A DNA stretch of 64,000 nucleotides from Phaseolus vulgaris (taxonomy: Eukaryota > Streptophyta > Magnoliopsida > Fabales > Fabaceae): NCBI RefSeq assembly GCF_000499845.2, contig NC_023756.2, positions 5,809,452 to 5,873,451 of the forward strand. Reading direction: 5' to 3'. The translations under genes and the position numbers were made by a program. The notes beneath the pieces are model-generated. The model saw nothing but the letters and a program-made list of their open reading frames with translations. It made no database searches and had not been told where the DNA came from. Numbering within the stretch: the first letter of the stretch is position 1; each line of letters opens with the position of its first letter. Shown piece after piece: positions 46,174 to 58,449 of the stretch.

Positions 46174-47996
46174 AAAACCAGTTCTAGTATGCAGATCACT
46201 CTGCATGAAGTCTCCAAGGCAACCCTGAGAGAAACATAACAAGTCTCTGCACTGAGCTTTTTCACCAAAATGAAAGTAGCATATTTTCATAAAATAAATT
46301 AAAAAACACTAAAGGGAGTGCATAGAAATTTAGAATAGTGACATATTACGAACAAACCAAATCCAGGAAAAAGTGTGCAAAAAGTCTAGGCACAGTTCTT
46401 GCTGGTGATTCAATATAGTGTATTTGAAGTATACCATTGTTGAGGCTTGTAACAAATTCTGATGTAAAGTATTATCCGAGTAACCTAAATAAAAAGAAAT
46501 ATAAATAAATATTTCATTTAAAAGCTTAAATAACAATATTTAATTTATCAGGTACTCAGTTCAAAGAAAAAAAAAATCTTAAAATAAGAACCGGATTTGA
46601 AATCTATATTTAAGCCTGTAATTTTAGACTTGTAATACAAGTACTTGTATACATACTTGAGAAAAGTTATGAAAATGACATGATTTATTTCAATAATTTT
46701 TTTCATAATTTCAATTACTTTTAATAATAGAAACAACTTATATTTTAGTTTTATTTCTTCAGTTATAGAAGCATATTATACAATAATTACTAAACAAAAC
46801 AACTTGTATATAAGTGTTTAATCAAGTTATTTAAGCTAAATGCTTCATCAAGCTTCTTACTTTAAAGACTCCAAAGAGACAAATTTTGAGTCAAGGGAAA
46901 TAGCAATTTATGTATTTGAACTAATTCAATGTTTTTTAATTCAACCAACAGTAGTTTATGAGGTTAAGAAATAGCCTCACCAAGACACATTTTAATCCAA
47001 ATCTTCCTAGTCAGAACACCTATCTGATAAAGACATAAATAAAAGGAGTATGAACTCTTTATTGAAAATAAAGATAGTTATACTAAAAACCATCTTTTAA
47101 TAATCAATAACAGTACAATTTCTACTGAAGCAAAGAAAACACAATGCATAGTTGATTTTGGTAAAAAAAACAACACATAATAAAATGAGTGAAAGTGTAG
47201 AGAGCAGCTACTTTTAAAAAATATTGCAGCATTGTTTCCGGCAACTTTAGAAAACACTACCAAAGGCTATTGTAGTTTCTTGGACTCTAGATAATTACAC
47301 AAAACATAGAAAAGTTCTTGCACAAATATAAGATGACATAGGATTCTTGTATATATTTTCTCTTAATGCATGATATTATTAAAGTAGGGTAAAGCAGATT
47401 TGGAAAGTTAAGATAAGAACCACTAAATGCAGTGTCACTACCTTTTTCTTTATTGTAATCCTAGTGATGCTACTGTCACTATACATTAATCCAAATTCAT
47501 TATAAATGCACAACTGAACAATAGAAAACAATTGAGCCTATTTCTGGCTAATAATTTTCAATTTCAAATGCAAACACTGGCATTGATAATAACATTTGGA
47601 GAAAATAACATCTGTATTTTCACTATACTGGTTGTCTTTGTGTGCCTAGCAGCAAAAAAGAAAAAGAAAAGGAAGGTGGACAATAAATGAAAGTAAAAGC
47701 AGCATTCTTTGTTTTTTCCACTTTAATTGTCTTTGAGATCTTTACCATTTAAAACGTGTAGTAGCAGAAATATTATCCTGGTAGAGGTGCCAAATTGGTT
47801 CTTGCTTAATGTGGTATATGAAAATTACATGTACTCCAATTAATAATTGATGCATTATCCATTCTTGAACTTTAATGTGTTTTCTCACTTCCATATCTTC
47901 ACTCATAAGGAACTGAAACTGATAAATTCCCCATTGGTTTCACTTAGAGTTGTGTTGTGACTCTTAGATAGAGAGAAAAGGTGAGAAAAAAGAAAG
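46174..47996. other. Intergenic DNA upstream of the DUF1262 gene
   Basis: A+T-rich; short open frames only. No transposon end recognised. The last 100 bp before the ATG at 47997 should hold the leader, but no clear TATA box was seen. Confidence 0.5.
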
Positions 47997-49857
47997 ATGT
48001 ATGTAACTAGGCCTTTGTCTATGTATAGAAGATCTCCAAGTACTTTATCAATACCACCACCAGATGGTCCATATTCAGGTTATCTTGTGATCACAGATGA
48101 GGAAGCAGAAGCAGAAGACATGTGTTGTTGGCGTCTATACAGGCGTAAGAATGTCAAAAAGCTACCTTTCCCTCAGGACAAAATCTTCTCAATCAGTCAT
48201 GCATCAGAGTATCAGCAAACTTCAAACACCAAGGTCTGGTTTATCCCTGTGCCTGATCAACCTCTATCTTCTAACCGCTACTATGTCATCAGAGCCAAAG
48301 GCAGACATAAAGGGTATGTATATATGAGTGCATTATGCTTTGGTTCTGTCTATATATTGAGTATGGACCAACACCTTACCTCATGCTTAAATGGTTTTTT
48401 CATAGTCTTCTGTGCTCGCCATAACTATTGTTGAAAGTCTGTATCATCGTATCAACTCAATTTTAATTTATAGAAGATCTTGTTTTACTTTTTATTTTTA
48501 TTTTTTCTTCTTAGAAAGGTATATAGAGTTATTATAGAGAAAATTGTTCAGAACAAACATTTAGAAAAAGCTTTATCTAACTTATTGTCAATGTGAATTA
48601 GTTTTAAGATTGAATCTAACACCATATTAAACTCTAACCTATTATGGTGTGTGTATATATATATATAGAGAGAGAGAGACAGCTTAACTAATTTTGAATC
48701 GATTTTAAGATGCAATCTAACAATTGCTTCATTATTTATACTAGTTTTTCAGTTAGTCATGAGCAAGCTGAAGTCAGAATTAAGGTCACTTCATTCTTCT
48801 TAGAGGAGTAATGTTACCAATTTGAGTCTTTGACTATGAATGAATCCAATTAGTTCAACTTGAACTTATTCGGCCTTTTTGTCAAACTTGCAACCACAAT
48901 GGTAGTTTATGTAAGATTTATCAGAAAAGTTTGTGCAGTTAACATTTGTTGTCTTAGATAACATTTGTTGGAACTATTGTGTGGTTTTGTAGGAAAGCAT
49001 ACAAGTGCTCGAGAGAGGGGGACATTGTCACATGTTGCTTCACTGACATGTTGAATGATCAAAGGCCAAAGCCTTTCAATCTGAAAGACTTGTACCAAAT
49101 TTTCAAGATTCACAGTCACCAGACTGGTGGTTTCTTTGCTAGGTCCATTACTCCTGATGGCATTCCCCCCTCATTCCTAAGGAAAAAAGGGTGGAGAATG
49201 GAAATCTCAGGCTCATACAGGTCATGCAGACTAAGTGAAGCTCTAGGAGTTGATGCTCCTCTAAGGGAACAGCTACCAGATTTCAGCTTCACCATCTCTA
49301 GAAAACGTTCACCTCCTCTGACAGTAGGAAAATGGTACTGTCCATTCCTGTTTGTGAGGGATGGAACAAGACTCAGCCACCAAATGAAGAAGTGCATGTA
49401 TTATAGCATGACTCTTGAGCAAAGGTGGGAAGAGGTTTACTCTTGTGGCAGAGAAGAGAGTGAAGGGGATGATGGTGTTGTGGTTGTGGATGTGTGTGTG
49501 GAGAGAGAGGTGGCTATGATTTCTGGCATGGAGGCCACAAGGAGTGGAAGCACTGATGCTGATGGTTTCTTCTGGTTCAGGGCATATGATCCATACAGCA
49601 GGAGAAAGGCTAATGTGGGTTTGAGTTCAGCCATTGTTGAGCACATGAGATGGGTGGAGGAGGCTGGAGGATGGGCCAATGGACATGGAAGAGAGAAGGT
49701 GGTGAGAGTGAGGGAAGAGGCAAGAAACCAGGGTGAATGGTTAAGGTTTGGATGTTATGTGTTAGTGGAAAGTTTTTGTTTGAGGACACTAGAAGGGAAG
49801 TTAGTGTTGAGATATGACTTTAGGCACATACACAAGGTCAAATGCAAGTGGGAGTAA
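47997..49857 (+). CDS. DUF1262-family protein
   Basis: Two coding exons, 47997-48313 and 48993-49857, joined within a glycine codon at GG/GTATGT and GTTTTGTAG/G, give 393 residues. The start MYVTRPLSMYRRSPS is the typical family start, followed by PPPDGPYSGYLVITDEEAE, a CCWRLYRR cysteine-rich patch and LPFPQDKI. The second exon has KAYKCSREGDIVTCCF, FLRKKGWRMEISGSYRSCRL and GKWYCPFLFVRD. The C-terminal third (YDPYSRRKANVGLSS, RFGCYVLVESFCLRTLEGKL) is also complete. The family is plant specific and its biochemical role is unknown. There is no signal peptide or membrane segment, and the frame is intact, so it is probably expressed. Confidence 0.9.
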
Positions 49858-50202
49858 TCTAGAATTAAGTACATTTGTTACTTTGTAGGATTAGAGTTGG
49901 AGTTTTATGTTATATATGGATGAGATTGAGATAAAAAAAAAAAAAAAAAGCAATTATAATTCAAAAATAATGGTAAAAGTATTTAGAAAAGTATATCCAA
50001 GTTTTGTTTTGAATGCTTAAAAAGAGTTTTATTTCTAAATTATCTCTCCATGCACAAAATGTTTTTGTTTACACATAAATTGTATTTTAAACTTTTGTGT
50101 ATTTGTTGTTATGTGATAGTTGTAATACATATGCATCTCTTGTGACCATTTATAAACTGAAGAGTTGTTGGAATTTTAAACTAATTTTAAAGAATTAGAT
50201 AA
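49858..50202. other. DUF1262 3' flank
   Basis: Expected 3' UTR, with an A-run of 17 at about 49934-49950, then A+T-rich sequence. Nothing else seen. Confidence 0.5.
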
Positions 50203-50652
50203 CACTATAAAAAAATTATTAAATAATAATTAATGTAGAAATTACAAATAATTACTTAATATATTAATTAAATTAGATATTATTGTAGAGATTAAAAAAT
50301 TATTGGTATTTAAGGTGATTTTTATTATTAATAAAAAATTATAAAATAGTTTCTAAATTGATATCTAAATTAATTATCAATATTTTAGTTATTAATATTT
50401 TATATTATAAAGTAGTCTCTAAAAGACTACTAGAGACTAATTTAAAATATAAAATAACCAGTAACTAAAATCTTGGCAGCTAATAGTTAAATATCAATCT
50501 AGAAACTACTTTATAAATTTTTATTAATAATAAAAAGTACTTTAAATACCAATAATATTTTAGTTTATGAAGTGATCTGTAATTTAGTCAATATAGTAAC
50601 TAATTATTTTGATTTCTAAAATTAATTTATATTTAGTGATTTTCTTGTAGTG
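50203..50652. mobile_element. Diverged CACTA-type MITE, copy h
   Basis: About 450 bp, start CACTATAAAAAAATTATTAA, end GTGATTTTCTTGTAGTG. It holds the family's mirror phrases (GTTTCTAAATTGATATCTAA on the left, ATCAATCTAGAAACTACTTT on the right). Flanking triplets do not match. It is older than copies a-g. Confidence 0.72.
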
Positions 50653-51173
50653 AATTTAGAAATTATTTATTAATAATAAAAATTACTTTAAATATCAATA
50701 ATTTTTTTTAATGTAGTGTTAATTTAAAATAATTATTTGTCTGTTTTAAATTTTAAAAAAATGCTAAATTTGAAAAAAAATATTCTTATATTATTTATTT
50801 GATGATGAAGTATGACTAGCTTTAATATTTGACTAGCTATCGGATAAATGGATTAGTCTCTCAAACCGTTAATAATGATATTTGACTATGAAGACTTGGT
50901 TGGAGAAGTTTAAAAAAAAAAATCATTTTTATAAGTATTTCTAGTAATTTACAATAATACTTATTTAATTAAAATGTTTAATACATTTTAAACCCTAATC
51001 CTCAAAAACTATTTAAAAGTGTTGCAAATCTTTCATGTGATATTTAAATGCTAAATATTTTTTTCAATATTTTTATTTTGCAAGGATCATCCTTATTTAA
51101 AATCATAGAACTAACATATACAAATAAGAGTGTTATCTTCTATTCAAAATGTTTTATAAATAAAGTAAGGTTT
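50653..51173. other. Intergenic DNA
   Basis: A+T-rich; a short MITE-like echo at 50655-50710. No gene seen. Confidence 0.5.
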
Positions 51174-52243
51174 GAATTTGTAACATCCCTATATTTTCCC
51201 ATATCTAATAATTATGTATGAAATATTAAAATAAATATATAAATATAATACAAATATATATAAAATTTCATTAGTTTAATGTTTCAAATTATCTCTCTCT
51301 TCGTAAGACTTGAAACATTTACATAAAATTTAAAACAAAATTTCAAAAGAAAAAAAAAACATTTTCCATCATTCATCTTCTCACCGAGAAACTACTTTAT
51401 CACCTGTAACATCATCTGCTCCCGTGTAAAATACACGATCGTCACAGATTAAAGAAAAACAACCACAAAACAAAACAAAGGGTAAGCTAGGTATTTTTAA
51501 AACTTATAACACAAATATAGCTTTAAACATCCACATAAATCCATCCTTTCTCATGCATTTCACACAACCATCAAGTGTCTGTCAACAATTTCAATATTCA
51601 TCCTTCTCATGTCAGACTTCTACTGACTCTTAACACATAGACATTTGACTCTACTTCCGGAAGACTCGTGTATTGAAATTAGCATCCAGAGACCTGCACC
51701 TGTCATACTACTGCTATGAAACCCACACAGCCATGCGCATAGTTATCTCAATATCTCCTCATCATCTTCATATGACAGGGTAAATCCATTTGATCTGATC
51801 AGTTCTTTCAAACCTCAAACTCAGCCAAATGGACCTCCTTCAACTCTCACCAACTGAATAATTTCATCTATGTGATTCCATTATATCAGTAGAGTCAGGA
51901 TCGTCTCATTTACAGGACACTCACAAATCAATACACCCTAATAACAATCTCAACACGGTATTCTCTTTCCTGAAAATACTATGTCTTGATTAGAATTCAT
52001 ATTTTGAACCTCATAATATCCAACATCAAACAATCAAATCATACCAATGTTTAGAATTTCCAAAATACACAGCAATTCATTGACTAATTATATAAATGTC
52101 TAATTAAAGAGATTTTCAATTAACTATACATGAAATAAAAGTTTACATACTTTATAAGAAAACTATATAGAAATAAATAAATCAATCTTTTAAAAGCGAA
52201 TAAAAATTAGTTTAATATTTTTTATTTTTTTTTATTTTACTTT

Positions 52244-52640
52244 AGCTTGAGCTAGAATTCGCTAGCTTGAGCTAGAATTCGCTAGCTTGAGCTAGAATTC
52301 GCTAGCTTGAGCTAGAATTCGCTAGCTTGAGCTAGAACTCGCTAGTTTGAGCTAAAATTCACTAGCTTGGACTAAAATCCTCCAGAGAGCACCCATAATT
52401 TTAGCTTGAGCTAAAATTCGCTAGCTTGGGCTAAAATCCTCTAGAGAGCACCCATAATTTTAGCTTGAGCTAAAATCCTTCAAAGAGCACCCAGAATTTT
52501 TAGCTTGGGCTAAAATTCACTAGCTTGGGCTAAAATCCTCCAGAGAGCACCCAGAATTTTTAGCTTGGGCTAAAATCCTCCAGAGAGCACCCCAAAATTT
52601 TTAGCTTGAGCTAGCACTTGCTAGCTTGAGCGAAATATGC
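52244..52640. repeat. Tandem array of GCTAGCTTGAGCTAGAATTC units
   Basis: An exact 20-bp unit, GCTAGCTTGAGCTAGAATTC, repeats about five times (52244-52340), then diverges. It becomes a higher-order array in which TAGCTTGGGCTAAAATCCTC alternates with CAGAGAGCACCCAGAATTTT blocks to about 52640. It lies within the solo LTR. Confidence 0.92.
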
Positions 52641-53201
52641 AGAAAAATTCTGCATAACTTAATATACCTATTAGATTATAAATCAATATCTCATTCAATT
52701 CATAAATTATAAATCTACACATTACATTGATAGCATGATACAATCACTCTCATTGAATCATTGAGTTATTATGTCCATTTATACATATATATGATTTCTA
52801 ATTCCAAAACCATTTAAATCAAACAATCAATTCTCAATCACAACACTTTCAATTTCAAACAAACTACCATGTACTCAGAACAAGAAATCTAGCAACAAAA
52901 TCTGGAATTGGTGACCCCGTCACACTCACATTCAAATCTTCTAACCTAGGGTTCTATTGAAGATTTTAAACTAGCTTCCCTTACCTTTACTTGAGCATAT
53001 GCTCACGAAGAGCTCCAAACCTACCAAAATCTTCAAAAGTAGCTTAACCTGCACCACAGAGTCCTGATAAAAAATCTAACTATATCTCTAAGACTCTGAT
53101 CTACTAAAGACTAATCCTAAAACTAAAAGACGCACATGCATACACTTAGATTGAGATAGACCTACAAGTTCAAAATTTGACTCAGAGAAAGGTAAAAATT
53201 G

Positions 53202-53478
53202 AACTTACTCTATCAGATATTCTGATCGGGCAATCTTATAGGATTCACTGTCAGGAGTCCAATGGCAGACTCCGATCGCCAAATTGATAAGCAAGGAGAT
53301 CAGAATCTTAGAGAGGAGGAGAGAAAAGGAAAATGAGGAACAAAACTGAACTTAGATTTTGATCGGGCAGCCTTGTAGTCTTCGCTGCCAGGAGTCCAAC
53401 GACAGACTCCGATCGCCAAACTGATAAGCGAGGATATCAGAATCTTAGAGAGAATGCAGAGGAGGAAAGAAAAATGAG
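53202..53478. repeat. Two-copy tandem repeat, about 137-bp period
   Basis: The unit with TGATCGGGCA, GTCAGGAGTCCAA, GCAGACTCCGATCGCCAAA and GATCAGAATCTTAGAGAG occurs at 53223 and again at 53360, with scattered differences. It is part of the solo LTR. Confidence 0.88.
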
Positions 53479-53699
53479 TTTTTAGAGAGATGATGGTTCT
53501 TTTAAAATGAAACCTGAATAACTAAATTTCTATTTATATAGCCTTTTCACTTTATTCAAGTGTCATTTTAATTGTACCATTTATACTCTAAGACTATTTT
53601 TCTCGGTCCTTACAGAATTACTTTGCTTATACCAAAAACAAAATCATTTTTAAAGAGAATCTCCCAAATGAATCTCTCAATAGCTCATACAACTACTTT

Positions 53700-54042
53700 T
53701 CAGACTATCAAAAAATATTAAATAAAAATTAATTTTAAAAATAAAAATAACTATTTATTTTTTTTACTAAATTAAATACTATTTTATAGATTTAAAAATT
53801 ATTATTATTTAAAGTAATTTTTATTATTAATAAAAAAATATAAAACTAGTTTTTTTATTGGTATCTAATTAAGCTAATTACATATCAATTTAAAAACTAA
53901 TTTATAAATTTTTACTAATAATATAAACTACTTTAAATATTAATAATTTTTTATCTATAAAATAATATTTAATTTAATAAATATAGTAATTAATTAATTT
54001 TTATCTTTAAAATTAGTTTTTTTAATAATTTTAGTAGTATGA
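53700..54042. mobile_element. Strongly decayed CACTA-type MITE, copy i
   Basis: Keeps the family's order of phrases (TTATTATTAATAAAAAAATA, GGTATCTAATTAA, then ACTAATAATATAAACTACTT and a GTAGTAT end) but the ends are lost. Boundaries are approximate. Confidence 0.55.
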
Positions 54043-54049
54043 GCTTACA

Positions 54050-54400
54050 AACTTTTCTTCTTCCTATAATATTACCATTAACTCCATATATCTCTTTCTC
54101 CAAGGCTTCAATGAGGATGCATTTTTAACATTAATTTATTGCAAATGCCAATCTTTATTTGTTGGTAAGGACATAAGAATGGATATTGGTATTGATCTTG
54201 GCAACTAGTGCAAAATGTCTCTTGCTAATCCATCATATACCTTTGTGCATACCCTTTAACAACTAGTTTTTATATCTACAAATATTGCCATCAACTTAGT
54301 TTCACCGTGAATAGTCATCTACACCCCCACTATTTTTTTTCTTGGAGATAGTGGAACACGTTTCCAAGAGACATTCCTTTGTAGAAAAGTGCTTGATAAG
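54050..54400 (-). pseudogene. Decayed copia reverse transcriptase relic
   Basis: Minus-strand translation with several shifts gives KKIVGV (about 54330), a trace of RLVAKGY, VAKINTN (about 54210), NKDWHLQ and INVKNA (about 54130-54160) and RKRYMEL (about 54090). These are the successive blocks of the copia RT between the TWELV and YGLKQ motifs. No LTR was found nearby. Confidence 0.68.
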
Positions 54401-54479
54401 GATCGCACAAAATAGGATTTAAAATTTAATGTAAAAGATTATTTATTGTTGATTTTATAGTTGATATGGTAGTAGAATC

Positions 54480-54593
54480 GAGATACAAGTAATGTATCGG
54501 AGAGATGATATTATGAATCGTAAATCATTTCGTATTGTGAATAGTAAGATTCATAAACATTAAATATATAAGATATGTATATATGCAAGATAC

Positions 54594-54632
<39 letters not shown>

Positions 54633-54910
54633 ACACAATTTCACCAAAACAACCTCTAAAAAAATAATGTGGTGCATAATGTTATTAAACAAATTCTGTC
54701 TATCTTTTTTTATTTACTCATTTTTTAAAATCCATATTGATTCACAATACGAAATCGTTTCGTTTCACGATGCAGCGATTCTTCGTACAAATTGTACGAT
54801 ACAACTAAGATTCATGAACGAAAAAGATTTTTCAAACGATTCGTATCGTGAGAGGGTGAAACCGTATTGTTTCGTACGATACGTATCATGAATCGTAAGA
54901 TACTAACTAA
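54480..54910. repeat. Segment rich in ATGAATCGTAA / ACGATACG words
   Basis: Inverted and direct copies of GAATCGTAA, ACGATACGTATC and TTCGTACGATAC are spread over about 430 bp around an (AT)n run at about 54598-54630. This looks like the subterminal repeats of a DNA transposon, but no terminal repeat or target duplication was fixed. Confidence 0.45.
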
Positions 54911-54959
54911 TATGGTTGTTAGCATAGGTATGGTTAAAAAAAATTATAAGGTTTTGGTA

Positions 54960-55205
54960 TTTTATTACATAAAAAAAATCAATAAATAAAATTAATTTTA
55001 AAGATAAAAATAATTAATTATTATATTAAATAAATTAAATAATAACTAATTAGACATTTTAAACATTATTTATTGATAATAAAAATTACTTTAAATAATA
55101 ATAATATATTTTTTTTCAAAAATAATATCTAATTTAATTAATATAATAGCTAATTATTTTTATTTTTAAAATTATTTTTTATTTAATAATTTTTTTTGTA
55201 ATAAT
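54960..55205. mobile_element. Strongly decayed CACTA-type MITE, copy j
   Basis: Contains AATTAATTTTAAAGATAAAAA, TTATTTATTGATAATAAAAA and ATAGCTAATTATTTTTATTT in the family's order. Both ends are degenerate (ATTACATAAAAAAAATCAAT; AATAATTTTTTTTGTAATA). Confidence 0.5.
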
Positions 55206-56090
55206 ATTATTATAGAATATGCTTATAGTGAAGCTATTCTAAAGAAAAATCTTGACAAAAAAAATGCTTTGAATTTTTTCATATCGTTTAGAATGCAATT
55301 AAAAACTTACTGTTGGGTTTTTTTTGGTACCACTTCATTTAATAATTTTGGTTAAATTAATAATTGCATAATGAGAGTAATAAGTGCTTGTTTGTTCAGT
55401 GTCAAACAATTATTTCAATGAGCATTGGGCACTGTAAGAAGAGCACGTGTGTGTGATCATCAAATACATGGGAGGTTTTATCCTTCACAATAACATTAGG
55501 TTCGAATTCTTATAGGATATGAGAAGAGTTTGAAGAAAAATGTAATAGTGTGAATGTTAGAAAGCTCGATCGAATATAACATTGTTATGAATAAAAGATA
55601 TTGAATGATAATAGTCTCTTTCACGGTTGAAAGGTATGATAACATATGTTTATGCTTATGTTGATGTTAAATTCACCTCACCTTTGTTGATTGTGATTTC
55701 ATTCAAATAGTGAGGTGTCATTGTAAGCTTTTTCAAGATAAATGCAAGTCCTAAGACGTACTTCTAACGCTTCAATTATTATTTTTGCATTATTACAATA
55801 CTTGCTTATTAGTGGGTTCTCACATGTTATAGCAAGCCAATGGTTTCATTGTCCTTGCACCTCATCCCACAATAATTTTAAAAGATAGTTTTTTTCTTTT
55901 TTATGATAAGGATGTTTACTACCTTTTGAGATGAAAGTTTTCTTACAAAGCTATTTAGGATACATAAAGATTATTTTGATAACATTTATATATATATATA
56001 TATAATAATAATATAAGGTAGAATAGTCAATTTACGATAATTTTTACACATCAGTTCAGAGTCAAACGTTATCTATTAAAACGCAGTGAT
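55206..56090. other. Intergenic DNA
   Basis: No gene recognised; (AT)n at about 55987-56005. Confidence 0.5.
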
Positions 56091-56300
56091 ATTTTTTAAA
56101 ATTAAAATAAACATATAGACAATGGTTCATGGTAAAACTGTTGTCTATGGCATTGACTGGACTCATTGATGGCGGTTCTTGATAGGAATCGCCGTCTATG
56201 AGCATCACATTGACTACGGTCTAAAACCACAATCTATTTTTTCAAATTCAGACATAGATGACGATTCTTACTAATAATCGTCGTTTATGTGTTTTTTTAT
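56091..56300. repeat. GACGGTT/AACCGTC-type subterminal repeat segment
   Basis: Repeated near-palindromic words (CATAGACAATGG, TTGTCTATGGC, GGCGGTTCTTG, ATCGCCGTCTATGAG, AGATGACGATTCTTAC, ATCGTCGTTTATG). Such words fill the ends of some large legume CACTA elements. No terminus was located. Confidence 0.4.
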
Positions 56301-56559
56301 TTACCCTAATTACGAGTCTGTCATTCTCACTTTCGTTCTTCTCGCGCTCTCATTCTACACTTTACTCACTTTCGCACTGCGACCTCCTTATCAATCGCCA
56401 AACATCTTTCTTCGTCGAGCTAACACTTCTTTTGGGCCACCAGTTTTGCTTGAGGGAGTATAGCAAGCTTGTGGCACATGGAGTTTGAATCTATGTTAGG
56501 CATATATATGGGGCTCCATGCAAACAAATCAGCATTGCTACAAAGGACTTGTTTTATCT

Positions 56560-58440
56560 CATTTTATAATGAACGACGAACCATTTTTCCAACTCGTGTG
56601 GTTTGGCTGGAAGAGAAATGAACTTTACAATGGCCATCGACTTGTCGAAGTTAGACAAATTTTCTTCGAACTCGGCCTTGGGATCCAAATCCACATCATC
56701 TTCGGGATGTGCCTCCTAGATATTGTAAATTTGATGAGTATTGCCGTACTTTTCAGGGATATCGAGGATAGGCTTCGTCTATGTGGTACTACTCGAAGTC
56801 GGAGCCTTCATGAAGTAAGGCGTCACCTTTAAACTTGGTACATAACATTCCCAAGCAATTTTTGGGTCGATCTTCACTATGATAATGGAGTCATTATCGG
56901 CGAGAAACTTCATAGTCAGATGTGGAGTAAACATAACAACACTGAGTTGATTGAGTGTTCGACAGTCGATGAGCATGTATTATGAAGTATTTGCTTCATC
57001 CAAAAATATATTTGATAGTTAATGTTCGATGCGCCGCACTGGTACCGAAGGCCGGGAGCAAGCTGATGTACCCTAGTGTGCACTCGCTCCCCGATCATGA
57101 CCTTAATAGCCTCCTTGGAAGTTTTAACTTCTACCTCGCCATCCTCCATGTCCTCGATCGCAGTTGGGCTGGCCAGTCTGAACAAAACGGCCCAAAGCTC
57201 CAGATCATATGAGCTCTTTGATCAGGTTATGCACTTTGTGTCATTCTTCAATAAGTCGCTCCTGATTTTGATGGTAGCTACATCTCTTGGTCGGATAAAA
57301 AAAGGGGGTGATGGCATGGGTTAGGGTACCCGGACGAGCTCGAGGTTAAAAGCTTATTGTAACATTGTATTGCGGCTAGCTTTAAGAGGTGTGTATGTTT
57401 CAAATTTGTTATTGCACCTTTTTTGAAGTTTTGAGTGTGAGCGGGTAGAGCGGTAGTCTGAGCTTTAACTCGTTTTCTTCGAGTTTTGCTCAATACTAAT
57501 GTAACTAACATTTCGTGCTCGGAAGACATCCATGTTGGCCAAAGGATCAACATACAAAGAATCTAGGAAAGACCCTAGATGCATGGCCACGACTGGATGT
57601 AAGTTAGGAATACTCATGGATGCTTTGGAAAACCGAGTCATGTATTGTTATAAGGGTTTGACATCTTCTTGGATAACACTTTGAAGGGACGTGGAATCTA
57701 TTAAAATGGGTTTATAGTCGCAAACCAAGATGTGAATCTGGCACAAAAGGTTTTGAAAGAGTCAATCAAGTAGGGAGGTAAAGATAGTACCACATGAGAG
57801 TTGCTCCCTTCAAAGTGGTTGTGAATAGCTGACATTGTATACGAAGATCTCTAGAAAATAGATTGGCCCAAGTGAGATAGGCCTTGACGTGAGTTTTCAT
57901 GTTTGAGTACCCATCGTATTTTTCAATGTTCAACCACCCCATGTTTCATGTAACTAAATTTGCATGACCTCTAGGGTGAAAGGAAGAAAGTAGGCCAACA
58001 TTTGCATGTGTCGTCCTTAGGGTGGAGGCAACAGTGCCTTGAAGAATAATTGTTGTGGGCACAGTTGAGTTTCTATAGTTCGTGACTGAACTCTCAGTTG
58101 TAGGGCATCAACTGTTTTCACTAGTCCTTAAGATTGGTTGTAATTCAGTATTGGCGAAATATTTGAAATCAACTTTCCTCGCATGCTTTGCAATGTCCTG
58201 CTTAGGTCCACAATTGATCTTGGAGGAATTACAGGGTTGGACTCAACTTCCTGCTTTATGTGTTGCTATATGTGTGTTCGGAATGGTGTGTTGTCTAATC
58301 TTGCTAAGTGTAGCAAGTTGTTGTTGAAGAGTCATTATCTCATTATGATGTTGTTTCTGGATAGTTTGGATCTTCTCATGATGTTGATTTTGTAATAACT
58401 TTGTGTCCTTGTCGAATTTGTGTTGCATTCTCATGATCAC
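56560..58440 (-). pseudogene. Decayed Ty3/gypsy gag-protease relic
   Basis: Minus-strand blocks appear in element order. A Gln/His-rich coiled start (MRMQHKFDKDTKLLQNQHHE) lies at about 58440-58370. The retrotransposon gag domain follows (IEKYDGYSNMKTHVKAYLTW at about 57930, TTLKGATLMWYYLYLP at about 57800, RFSKASMSI at about 57640). A trace of the zinc-finger and linker region (CSYHQ, LIEE, LIKELI) is at about 57290-57215. The protease-end block TPHLTMKFLADN, then WECYVPSLKV, is at about 56935-56825. There are many stops and shifts, and no RT or LTR was found. Similar to the gypsy group with long gag and a separate protease domain. Confidence 0.78.
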
Positions 58441-58449
58441 GTGTTGTAC

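Larger units (their letters stand above)
51179..53614. mobile_element. Solo LTR, 2,436 bp
   Basis: Begins TGTAACATCCC and ends GGTCCTTACA (TG...CA), with a perfect 5-bp duplication GAATT at 51174-51178 and 53615-53619. No primer site, polypurine tract, coding motif or second LTR lies inside. This is the structure left by recombination between the two LTRs of a large element, probably Ty3/gypsy by LTR length. A TATATA motif at about 53535, 75 bp before the end, could be the LTR promoter, which would put the element on the plus strand. It holds the tandem arrays listed separately. Confidence 0.85.

Noticed and set aside
49116..49679. Minus-strand frames over DUF1262 exon 2
   Set aside because: Antisense of a clear coding exon.
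54583..54891. 102-residue frame starting in an (AT)n run
   Set aside because: Begins with translated microsatellite and continues in transposon-like repeats.
56258..56832. Plus-strand frames of 76 and 104 residues
   Set aside because: Partly repeat sequence and partly antisense to the gypsy relic; no domain.
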